From Bacteroidales bacterium UBA5342 (GTDB lineage: Bacteria > Bacteroidota > Bacteroidia > Bacteroidales > UBA5342), in contig DHQI01000091.1 in NCBI GenBank assembly GCA_002408065.1, positions 1 to 5,799 of the forward strand: 5,799 nucleotides of DNA, given 5' to 3'. Both the position numbers and the translations under genes were made by a program. The notes beneath the pieces are model-generated. The model ran no database searches. It had not been told where the DNA came from and saw nothing but the letters and a program-made list of their open reading frames with translations. This document shows positions 1-5,799 of this stretch, piece by piece. Within the stretch, counting starts at the first letter, position 1. Each line of letters starts with the position of its first letter.

Positions 1-604
1 CCACAAGGCTGATGCCCTGATCATCGCTACCCAGGCTGTCACGGTGAACGGCTAAACGGCCGCCATCTTCCAGTTGGATATAAAGACTATCGCTTGTGGC
101 GTTCAGAGCAAAGAACTCTAACTGTTGGTCGTCAGTACCTATTTCATCCCATTCTGAATCATCAAAAGCTCCTGCATTAACATCTGTATTAGCCTGATAA
201 AGGACCCCGGCATTAATAACAATTTCACCTTCTTTATAGTTTTTAGAAGAATTGAAAGCGTCGACAAGATATACTCTTTCCCAATCAGCTTCATTATTGT
301 GATCAGCAATACCATTCGTGAAATCTTTAGCTATATAACGATAAGTAGCTCCGGTAGAAGTATTATAGGAGAGCATACCTTCGTGAATACGCTCTTCAGG
401 AATGGTATCCCAAGGATCGACATCGTACTGATGAAAGCCCCCTTTGGTTTCATCTTGAAAAACAACGGGTATGTCATCTACCGTTCGAATGGTTTTTAAT
501 GCCGCTGACTGATCGTTATTCAACACAGACTGGGCATCTATCGCGCCTGCATAAATCAGCAATACGATTAAATAAACATATTTTATTATATACTTCTTTT
601 TCAT
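1..604 (-). CDS. Secreted surface-type repeat protein, N-terminal 201 residues (partial)
   Basis: The reading frame opens with ATG at 604-602 and stays open to the left edge, so the 3' part of the gene is missing. The N-terminus is a clear signal peptide: basic MKKKYIIK, a hydrophobic stretch over residues 9-20, and probable cleavage after AIDA (residue 24). Residues 76-112 contain a 'G-M-L-S-Y-N-T-S-T-G' segment followed by YRYIA and a DWERVY motif. Residues 121-155 (YKEGEIV, GVLYQA, EWDEI) resemble the aromatic core of carbohydrate-binding modules of the CBM5/12 type, although the match is by eye only. From residue 158 a DDQ-initiated segment starts, with LYIQLEDGG and a second DDQ at 194, suggesting tandem repeats of about 36 residues that continue outside the window. 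Such architecture is usual for exported Bacteroidota surface proteins. It starts 135 nt after the OmpA-family gene, so it may have its own promoter or be the distal gene of the operon. The specific function is unknown. Confidence 0.82.
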   Translation of the reverse strand, partial: MKKKYIIKYVYLIVLLIYAGAIDAQSVLNNDQSAALKTIRTVDDIPVVFQDETKGGFHQYDVDPWDTIPEERIHEGMLSYNTSTGATYRYIAKDFTNGIADHNNEADWERVYLVDAFNSSKNYKEGEIVINAGVLYQANTDVNAGAFDDSEWDEIGTDDQQLEFFALNATSDSLYIQLEDGGRLAVHRDSLGSDDQGISLV

Positions 605-739
605 CTCAAAACATAGTTTTTGAAAACTACCACTTTAGCACACAAAGGTCTAATTTTTTTTAATAACAAAACTAACGATGTAGCTTTATTGATATATTTA
701 TTAACAGATGTTAAAAAACTATTACCTTTTTCAGTTAAA
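605..739. other. AT-rich intergenic region with short inverted repeats
   Basis: This spacer between the OmpA-family gene and the left-edge gene is very AT-rich. It holds two short perfect inverted repeats. TAGTTTT/AAAACTA with a 2-nt centre lies at 614-629, ten bases before the start codon of the downstream gene. TTAACA/TGTTAA with a 2-nt centre lies at 701-714. Neither has the GC-rich stem plus U-run of a convincing terminator. They could be operators or simply AT-rich chance palindromes. No RNA gene was seen. Confidence 0.5.
667..674 (-). promoter_or_regulatory. Candidate Bacteroidota -7 promoter element
   Basis: Read on the minus strand, positions 674-667 are TAGTTTTG, which fits the Bacteroidota primary sigma factor -7 consensus TAnnTTTG and lies about 62 nt before the ATG at 604. 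I found no TTG -33 element at the expected distance upstream, so this is only a weak candidate. If real, it would give the left-edge gene a transcript separate from the operon. Confidence 0.2.
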
Positions 740-2962
740 CTATTCCAAATAAACAACTTTAGCTTTCAAGTTAAAAATCTCAATAAATTCTTGTGCTTCT
801 ATCGCACTACTAAAAGGAACATTCAAATAATAATTAAATAAATTCCATTTCTCAGAATGTAATATGACATCTAAATCCGGTACTCCAAACCTCTCAGCAC
901 ACTTATCTTCTGACAAATAATGTCTAGACCTATGAATCAAAATATAATAACCTGGCACAAGAGGATGATCATGCTTTAATGCCGCATCATATTCAATAAC
1001 AAGTTCGCGCTCTAATCGTTCATCCTCATCACTTATGTACACGATTCTTTCGGTGTCCCCAGGCCAATACAATTCAACATCTACCCTCCTGTTCAAACGA
1101 TGATCTGTTTTACTTATTAGTTTACGCTTGCCATTAGTCGATTTGATTACAGGATTTGTCACCCCAGCCTCTCGCAACCATTTTTCCATGATATCAGCAC
1201 GTCTCATCCCTAAAGCATCATTATACTTGTGTGTACCAAACATATCGGTATTACCAGTCAGTACCACCTCTATTTCCGGGAATTCTAACAAGAAAGTGAC
1301 CATTCGTCTAAACTTATCTGCTGTAATCTCATCCATTCCGTCACAATCGAAACAGAAATTAGTAAAACTAACCGGTAGAGTATCAGGCAATATCTTATCA
1401 AATTGTACATAAACTGTTACCGTATCTTCATACAGACGCACCTTCTCATACAAACTATCTACGGGAAAACTATGCTTGAAATCATAGTCACCATAAGCCA
1501 AACGCCGGGTAAAATATGATGTATCCGTTTTTACATTCACTGAATCAAACTTATCACCACGGAAATCATAAAAATCGAAATCCGGATTATCTACCCATGC
1601 TGTATCACCAAGCAAAACAACTTTGATATAGCCATAGTTCATTTCTAGCGTATAGATATCATCATCACCACGACCACCGATGCGATTAGAAGTCAAATAC
1701 CCTCTACCTAAAGTATCGACATTAAAAGCAAAGTCGTCATAAGGTGTGTTTATCCCCAAACCAACATTATGTGGTAACGCTTTTGGATTCCTTATATCAA
1801 CCCTATAGATATCCAAGCCCCCCATACCTACCTGACCATCTGTAGAAAAATACAGATAATCATCAAAAGAGTACCAAGGAAATAACTCATCATAGTCAGT
1901 ATTAATCCTATCATCAGCTTTATAAGGCTCCCCCCAAAGGCCATTTTCCAAGCGATCAGCAAACCATAAATCACTCTCAGTACTGCTAAATGAGAGCTTC
2001 ACCGCCATACAAGCTTGTTTTTGGTCTTTTGAAAAAGCAATCTGCCCAACATCAGCCGGTGAGAAATACTCCCCAAAGTAATCTATAGCACTCTTGGTAA
2101 ACATATTATTCGGATCACCTGTTAAATTTACGTTATGAATCGTTAAATTAAAGGTACCTTGATCCTTTTTGTTATGAACCTGATTTATTGTAATAAATGC
2201 CACAGAATCATTATAAAAAGTAATAGGACCATTATTAAAACTCGTATTCAGTTGATCTTCGTAACGATAGTCCATCTTATGATGCAATGAATCCGCCAGT
2301 TTTTTCTCTTCTTTATTTAATTCAGCATACATTTTTCCCTCAAAATCTTCAACGCCATGGGCTAAAAAATGAGAGACGCTATAAATATCATAGTGTGTCA
2401 AATCAGTGTTAACATCCTTACGGGCAAATCTCCTGTCAGTAATTGATGAAAAATAAATTCGGTCTTTAAAATCAACTGCCGCAAACTCAGAATACTCTGT
2501 ATTAATGGCATGGAATGGTTTAACATCAAAACGACGCACCGTATCTTCAAAAGAATATTTAGCGTAAGATTCTTGCTCTACACTATCAATCACAGCCAAC
2601 ATATGAGAATAGGCCGTCGGATTAGAACTTCTAAATATCAAGCCTTTAAAAAACTGATAATTGATTTGTTCCGGATCAGTATGCAGCACCAACTCATAAG
2701 CGACTAAAGCACTATCAAACTCACTCATTTTATACAACAACTCTGCCTTTCTATGCAAATAGGGTTCATCAAAAACCAAGTTGTACGGGTCACCTGATTC
2801 ATACTTTTCAAACATCTCTAAAGCTTGCTTATAACGTCCTTCCATATAATACTGCTCACCTCTTAAACGAAAATAATGCTCCTTTCGCGCAAAAGAAGGG
2901 ACCACTGAAAAGACAGCCAAAAACAACAAGATAGTTTTTATGTAACGTTTTCTTATTTGCAT
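740..2962 (-). CDS. TPR-PD40-OmpA family protein with SPOR-like C-terminal extension
   Basis: This 740-residue protein starts with ATG at 2962 and ends with TAG at 742-740. Residues 1-25 form a signal peptide (basic start, hydrophobic ILLFLAVF, cleavage probably after PSFA). No cysteine follows, so it is not an obvious lipoprotein. Residues about 28-105 look like two tetratricopeptide repeats (YMEGRYKQALEMFEKY; AELLYKMSEFDSALVAYE). Residues about 160-440 hold PD40/WD40-like beta-propeller motifs (IYFSS, LYFSTDG, GGLDIYR, SNRIGGRGDDDIY). Residues about 528-633 are an OmpA C-terminal peptidoglycan-binding domain: GNTD with D573, R588 fifteen residues later in GMRRAD, and LNRRVDV at 623-629. D573 and R588 match the pair that holds diaminopimelate in this family. 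A further ~105 residues follow, of which 669-740 resemble a SPOR fold. The gene begins 10 nt after the PorP/SprF gene, so it is probably the third gene of an operon. By analogy with PorE-like proteins it would anchor an outer membrane complex to peptidoglycan; that role is inferred. Confidence 0.9.
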   Translation of the reverse strand: MQIRKRYIKTILLFLAVFSVVPSFARKEHYFRLRGEQYYMEGRYKQALEMFEKYESGDPYNLVFDEPYLHRKAELLYKMSEFDSALVAYELVLHTDPEQINYQFFKGLIFRSSNPTAYSHMLAVIDSVEQESYAKYSFEDTVRRFDVKPFHAINTEYSEFAAVDFKDRIYFSSITDRRFARKDVNTDLTHYDIYSVSHFLAHGVEDFEGKMYAELNKEEKKLADSLHHKMDYRYEDQLNTSFNNGPITFYNDSVAFITINQVHNKKDQGTFNLTIHNVNLTGDPNNMFTKSAIDYFGEYFSPADVGQIAFSKDQKQACMAVKLSFSSTESDLWFADRLENGLWGEPYKADDRINTDYDELFPWYSFDDYLYFSTDGQVGMGGLDIYRVDIRNPKALPHNVGLGINTPYDDFAFNVDTLGRGYLTSNRIGGRGDDDIYTLEMNYGYIKVVLLGDTAWVDNPDFDFYDFRGDKFDSVNVKTDTSYFTRRLAYGDYDFKHSFPVDSLYEKVRLYEDTVTVYVQFDKILPDTLPVSFTNFCFDCDGMDEITADKFRRMVTFLLEFPEIEVVLTGNTDMFGTHKYNDALGMRRADIMEKWLREAGVTNPVIKSTNGKRKLISKTDHRLNRRVDVELYWPGDTERIVYISDEDERLERELVIEYDAALKHDHPLVPGYYILIHRSRHYLSEDKCAERFGVPDLDVILHSEKWNLFNYYLNVPFSSAIEAQEFIEIFNLKAKVVYLE

Positions 2963-2972
2963 TGTTAAATCA

Positions 2973-3959
2973 CTACCAGAAGTAGCGAGGTGAAATTACC
3001 CGTTTTCTAAACCTATCAAAAGTCATCTGTAACATGACTTCGTGTGTTGCTCCAATCTCATTTGCTTTTATCCCTATAGGATATTCATACCAATAACCAA
3101 TCTTCAAATTATCCATAGGCTTAAAAGCCAAAAACGCTCCAAACATATCATGATATCTATACGTAAGCCCGGTTTCAATATTATCCTGAATAATAACTGC
3201 CGGAGTTAGCGTCATGGTGAAAGGTGTCCCCTCTACAATCGCTGCTAAAGTTGTTAATCTCAGAGTTAAATCATCATTAACCGGTTGAGCATAACCTGCC
3301 GACGCAAAGTAATGCCTTACAAACTCATAATCTAAATCATCCATCTCATAGCCACGGATATTAGTCATTGACGCCCCAAAATACCATTGTGTATGATATA
3401 GATACATCCCAACGGCAAAGTCAAGGTAATATTCAGGTTCACTTAAAATAGCAGATGCATTTTCCACTTCTGCTCCATTAAGTCTTAAATAATCAGCCGT
3501 GAATACCGAAGCATCAAAACGCACCCCCATCGACAAACGAATACCAGACCTTGTCAGACGAACTCTGGTGGCTACCGGTGCACTAAAGCGGGTATAGTTG
3601 GTCGCTCCCAACTTATCATGTGCAAGCAAAAATCCTGTAGAAAGCCCTGTAGGATAATCAATAACCCCGGGTCTATCATATTTATCATACCACGAATACA
3701 CCGGCAAATGGGCATTTACATATTGAGTACTTGGTGCCCCATTCAAGCCTGTCCATTGCTCTCTGACGATACCTGATAATACCAATTCATCATTCACACC
3801 AGCTATAGCCGGGTTAAATGCTAAAGGATTAAACATGTAAAAGCCATTTATAAAATCCTGCTGTGCCTTAGCATCCGGAGAAAGAAAAAACAAGGACAGT
3901 CCCAGGAAGATGGCAAAAAAAAGCTTAGGGCCTTTAAAACAGAAATTCTTATGTAACAT
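2973..3959 (-). CDS. PorP/SprF family type IX secretion-associated outer membrane protein
   Basis: The protein has 328 residues from the ATG at 3959, or 333 from an in-frame TTG at 3974; I prefer the ATG because it gives a more normal signal-peptide n-region. The signal peptide has a hydrophobic core (LFFAIFLGLSLFFL) and ends near DAKA before QQDF. The mature N-terminus shows the family signature: YMFNPLAFNPAIAG, then REQWTGLNGAPSTQ. Amphipathic beta-strand-like segments with many Tyr, Phe and Thr follow to the end, including GLSTGFLLAHDKLGATNY and IGYWYEYPIG. The terminus SPRYFW matches the PRYF-type ending common in PorP proteins. The length is typical of the family. In Flavobacterium johnsoniae, SprF is needed for secretion of the type B substrate SprB. 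Here the gene directly follows a type B substrate gene, so this protein is probably the dedicated outer membrane partner of that product and perhaps of the flanking surface proteins. The stop lies 10 nt before the next gene. Confidence 0.93.
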   Translation of the reverse strand: MLHKNFCFKGPKLFFAIFLGLSLFFLSPDAKAQQDFINGFYMFNPLAFNPAIAGVNDELVLSGIVREQWTGLNGAPSTQYVNAHLPVYSWYDKYDRPGVIDYPTGLSTGFLLAHDKLGATNYTRFSAPVATRVRLTRSGIRLSMGVRFDASVFTADYLRLNGAEVENASAILSEPEYYLDFAVGMYLYHTQWYFGASMTNIRGYEMDDLDYEFVRHYFASAGYAQPVNDDLTLRLTTLAAIVEGTPFTMTLTPAVIIQDNIETGLTYRYHDMFGAFLAFKPMDNLKIGYWYEYPIGIKANEIGATHEVMLQMTFDRFRKRVISPRYFW

Positions 3960-3986
3960 GCTTTGCTTCTTCAAATCCTGAATGCA

Positions 3987-5207
3987 TCAATCTACACGTA
4001 GCAGTTGTACAAAATCTTTATAAATTAACACATCACCACTATAGAAGAAAACATAGTACGTTCCTGTTGGTAAAATATTACCATCACCCCCAATAACCGT
4101 CTTGTTAGCCGTTCCATCCCAAGTATTATCATAGCGTTCTTTTTCATATAAAACATCTCCGTAACGGTTAAATATCACTAATTTATTATCAGGATAGTTT
4201 CCTAAACCATTAATCACAAACTTATCATTGACGCCATCCCCGTTTGGTGTCAGGATTTGTGGCACATACAAATCAATGGCATCAGATTGCATCGGATCTT
4301 GTCTGCCAAAACCATACCAGTTAAAGACAGAATCCAAATCTTCCAAAGGATCACTAACGACATAAGAGAGCTGACTCATAATAGTTGCCGGTTCTGCATC
4401 AATCAATCGGAATCGACTATCAAAACGTGAATCATAGGAGACAATATTAACACCTTCTTCCTCAGTATCAAATGATGACGTACGCTCATCATAAGTCAAG
4501 GTCAGGTCATAAGCCTTTTCCGCACCGCTAATATACCAATATTCATCGCGAAATAATTCAACGCCAAACTGCACGCCGTCCTCAGGATAGTTTATCCACT
4601 CATAATAATAGTGGGCCGAAATAGTTGTATCAGACTGAATATTGTCTGCCACAGCAGGTCTGTACATATAAGCATCCCCAATAGGAAATATAAACCGAGT
4701 ACGTCCCTGCTTCCTTACTAATCCTTCGACATGACTATCATCACGAACTAAAAGCGTATCGTAATCGGCTGTATTAGTAAAAGTGACAGAAGGCAAAGAA
4801 TCCGGATCGCTCAAAGCATCATAATTGTCATATAAAATACCTTCACGGAACTCTAAATGAGCATTTATAATGAAATCATTATCAAAACTAATATCTAATA
4901 CATTTTTTAGCTGTAAGCTATCGATAACAATAATTCCCTTACCAGTAATGTGTTGATCAAAATCACCCTTCATTTCCAAAGTACCCACACCTTTCATTGG
5001 GGCGGTATTCTGAAGAGAATCACCAATCATCGTTAGATGACCATCATTGAAAAGAGTATCTTCTACATTTTTAAGGTCACCAAACACTGCTACATTAGCA
5101 CCACCATGGACATGCATTTCAGTCACATAAGTAGAGTTCTTATCTTCCTGAGAATGTCCGGCAATAGCAAACAAAAACAATAATATGACAATTGGCCACC
5201 TTTTCAC
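3987..5207 (-). CDS. Secreted protein with T9SS type B (CHU_C) sorting domain
   Basis: This 406-residue protein has a GTG start at 5207-5205 and a TGA stop at 3989-3987; no in-frame ATG occurs between the upstream gene and the signal peptide. Residues 1-19 are a signal peptide (MKRWPIVILLFLFAIAGHS). Residues about 27-125 carry short beta-rich repeats (NDGHLTMIGDSLQN, GTLEMKGDFDQHITGKG, IDSLQLKN) of the kind that form beta-helix-like surface domains in Bacteroidota. Residues 171-186 (RFIFPIGDAYMYRPAV) match a motif frequent in the same proteins. Residues about 316-404 are a clear gliding-motility-associated C-terminal domain: PQILTPNGDGVNDKF, VIFNRYGDVLYE, WDGT, LPTGTYYVFF and a final DFVQLLR. 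This domain directs export by the type IX secretion system, and type B substrates generally use a PorP/SprF partner, which is encoded just downstream. It is probably a surface-anchored structural or adhesin component. The specific ligand is unknown. Confidence 0.9.
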   Translation of the reverse strand: MKRWPIVILLFLFAIAGHSQEDKNSTYVTEMHVHGGANVAVFGDLKNVEDTLFNDGHLTMIGDSLQNTAPMKGVGTLEMKGDFDQHITGKGIIVIDSLQLKNVLDISFDNDFIINAHLEFREGILYDNYDALSDPDSLPSVTFTNTADYDTLLVRDDSHVEGLVRKQGRTRFIFPIGDAYMYRPAVADNIQSDTTISAHYYYEWINYPEDGVQFGVELFRDEYWYISGAEKAYDLTLTYDERTSSFDTEEEGVNIVSYDSRFDSRFRLIDAEPATIMSQLSYVVSDPLEDLDSVFNWYGFGRQDPMQSDAIDLYVPQILTPNGDGVNDKFVINGLGNYPDNKLVIFNRYGDVLYEKERYDNTWDGTANKTVIGGDGNILPTGTYYVFFYSGDVLIYKDFVQLLRVD

Positions 5208-5280
5208 AATAATATATATCTTTAAAATAAAGGGCGTGCAGTATGCACTACACGCCCTTTGAATTCTATATTATCTTACA
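5208..5280. other. Short intergenic region dominated by a terminator hairpin
   Basis: This 73-nt spacer holds the terminator described separately and 21 nt of A/T-rich leader (AAAGATATATATTATT on the minus strand) before the GTG start. I see no TAnnTTTG promoter element and no Shine-Dalgarno sequence in it on the minus strand. Confidence 0.6.
5224..5260 (-). terminator. Rho-independent terminator after the right-edge gene
   Basis: A perfect 10-bp stem, AAAGGGCGTG paired with CACGCCCTTT (5260-5251 and 5238-5229), encloses a 12-nt loop. On the minus strand it is followed by ATTTTAAA, giving an interrupted U-run. The stem begins 20 nt after the TAA stop of the right-edge gene. A second, smaller repeat (GTGCA/TGCAC at 5236-5248) offers an alternative inner pairing. 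On the plus strand no T-run follows beyond the stem's own TTT, so termination is expected for the minus strand only. Confidence 0.85.
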
Positions 5281-5799
5281 TTAATCAACGTAAACTCTAG
5301 CTTGTCGTGAGGAAATTGTTACTTTCTTATAAGTACCTTCATCAGCTGTCTGAGGACCACCAGCAGGAGCTACAGTAGTAACACTTACTCCATTTGTCAA
5401 CTCCAATTTTATAGTTGGTGCAGCTACAGGATAACCTATTGAGTATGTAAAGTCTCCCCAAGATGCAGGATAATAAATTACAATTCCACCATTAGTTGTA
5501 CCTGTCAACGTTGCAGCTGCAGCGTGTATCTGTGCTCTAAAATCATCTTGATCAATAGCACCATTCAACCAAGGTGCTGGTGCTGAACCTGAAGCATCAC
5601 CGTCCAAATCAGTATACACGTTGTAAGTATCATCATTGAATACTGTTAACAATTGCCACTTATCGCCATCATAGATCCAAGTCGTATCATTATTGTTAAC
5701 AATGTTACCTTCTACAGGGTTAGCAATGCTTGATGTATCTACGCCGAAGTCTACAACCTCTGCATATTCTACATTATCACTTAATACTTCCCAGTTGTT
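5281..5799 (-). CDS. Surface-type protein, C-terminal 172 residues (partial)
   Basis: The frame is open from the right edge to a TAA stop at 5283-5281, so the start lies outside the window. An internal TTG at 5652 would only give a fragment and is not a credible start, because the coding frame continues upstream without a stop. The visible part opens with NNWEVLSDNVEYAEVVDFGVD, then a module NPVEGNIVNNNDTTWIYDGDKW that fits the 'NPVEG-x-I-V-x-N...YDG-x-x-W' pattern widespread in Bacteroidota surface and fibre-like proteins. The last ~115 residues are rich in Ala, Gly, Thr, Val and Asp (AAAATLTGTTNGGIVIYYPASW; VAPAGGPQTADEG) and end in ARVYVD. I see neither a type B CHU_C domain nor a convincing type A T9SS sorting domain, so the export route is unclear. 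Position upstream of the type B/PorP/OmpA operon suggests a surface protein linked to it. Function is unknown. Confidence 0.8.
   Translation of the reverse strand, partial: NNWEVLSDNVEYAEVVDFGVDTSSIANPVEGNIVNNNDTTWIYDGDKWQLLTVFNDDTYNVYTDLDGDASGSAPAPWLNGAIDQDDFRAQIHAAAATLTGTTNGGIVIYYPASWGDFTYSIGYPVAAPTIKLELTNGVSVTTVAPAGGPQTADEGTYKKVTISSRQARVYVD

Noticed and set aside
606..614. Two-codon upstream reading frame (ATG TTT TGA on the minus strand) just before the ATG at 604
   Set aside because: It is too short to tell from chance, and there is no sign of a ribosome binding site or leader function.
701..714. TTAACAGATGTTAA as a terminator for the OmpA-family gene
   Set aside because: The stem is only 6 bp, AT-only apart from one pair, and no U-run follows directly, so it is not convincing.
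620..841. Plus-strand open frame of 73 codons spanning the intergenic gap
   Set aside because: It starts with TTG, overlaps the 3' end of the OmpA-family gene by about 100 nt, and encodes a Lys/Asn/Phe/Leu-rich product typical of translated AT-rich spacer.
1128..1412. Plus-strand open frame of 94 codons
   Set aside because: It lies wholly inside the OmpA domain coding region, whose conserved motifs on the minus strand prove that frame.
5281..5652. A complete 123-residue gene starting at the TTG at 5652
   Set aside because: The same frame stays open to the right edge with coherent coding sequence, so this is the 3' end of a longer gene.

Overview
The window reads as a piece of a Bacteroidota chromosome, AT-rich by eye. 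The evidence is a T9SS type B (CHU_C, gliding-motility-associated) C-terminal sorting domain, a PorP/SprF-family outer membrane protein, an OmpA-type protein with TPR and PD40 repeats, and A/T-rich start regions without clear Shine-Dalgarno sequences. All five genes lie on the minus strand, so transcription runs from position 5799 towards 1. I cannot place the organism below phylum level.

In transcription order the layout is as follows. (1) 5799-5281 is the C-terminal part of a surface-type protein that is open at the window edge. It is followed by a strong rho-independent terminator at 5260-5224. (2) 5207-3987 (GTG start) encodes a secreted 406-residue protein with a T9SS type B sorting domain. 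(3) 3959-2973 encodes a PorP/SprF-like outer membrane protein. (4) 2962-740 encodes a 740-residue TPR-PD40-OmpA protein that ends in a possible SPOR-like module. Genes 2 to 4 are separated by only 27 nt (or 12 nt with the alternative PorP start) and 10 nt and look like one operon. (5) After a 135-nt AT-rich gap, 604-1 encodes the signal peptide and first 201 residues of another secreted repeat protein that runs off the window.

Together the genes look like a cell-surface assembly unit. The type B protein would be exported by the type IX secretion system. The adjacent PorP/SprF protein is the likely outer membrane partner that secretes or anchors it, as SprF does for SprB. The OmpA protein would link the complex to peptidoglycan. 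The two flanking partial genes share a short module of the type 'G-x-(I/L)-x-x-N-(N/T)-x-x-(T/G)-x-x-(W/Y)-x-Y-...-W', common in Bacteroidota surface proteins, so they may be large surface proteins served by the central operon. The least ordinary points are the terminator 21 nt before the GTG start, which leaves little room for a promoter, the extra C-terminal domain after the OmpA domain, and a 36-residue repeat period just beginning at the left edge. No mobile element, RNA gene or CRISPR array was seen.
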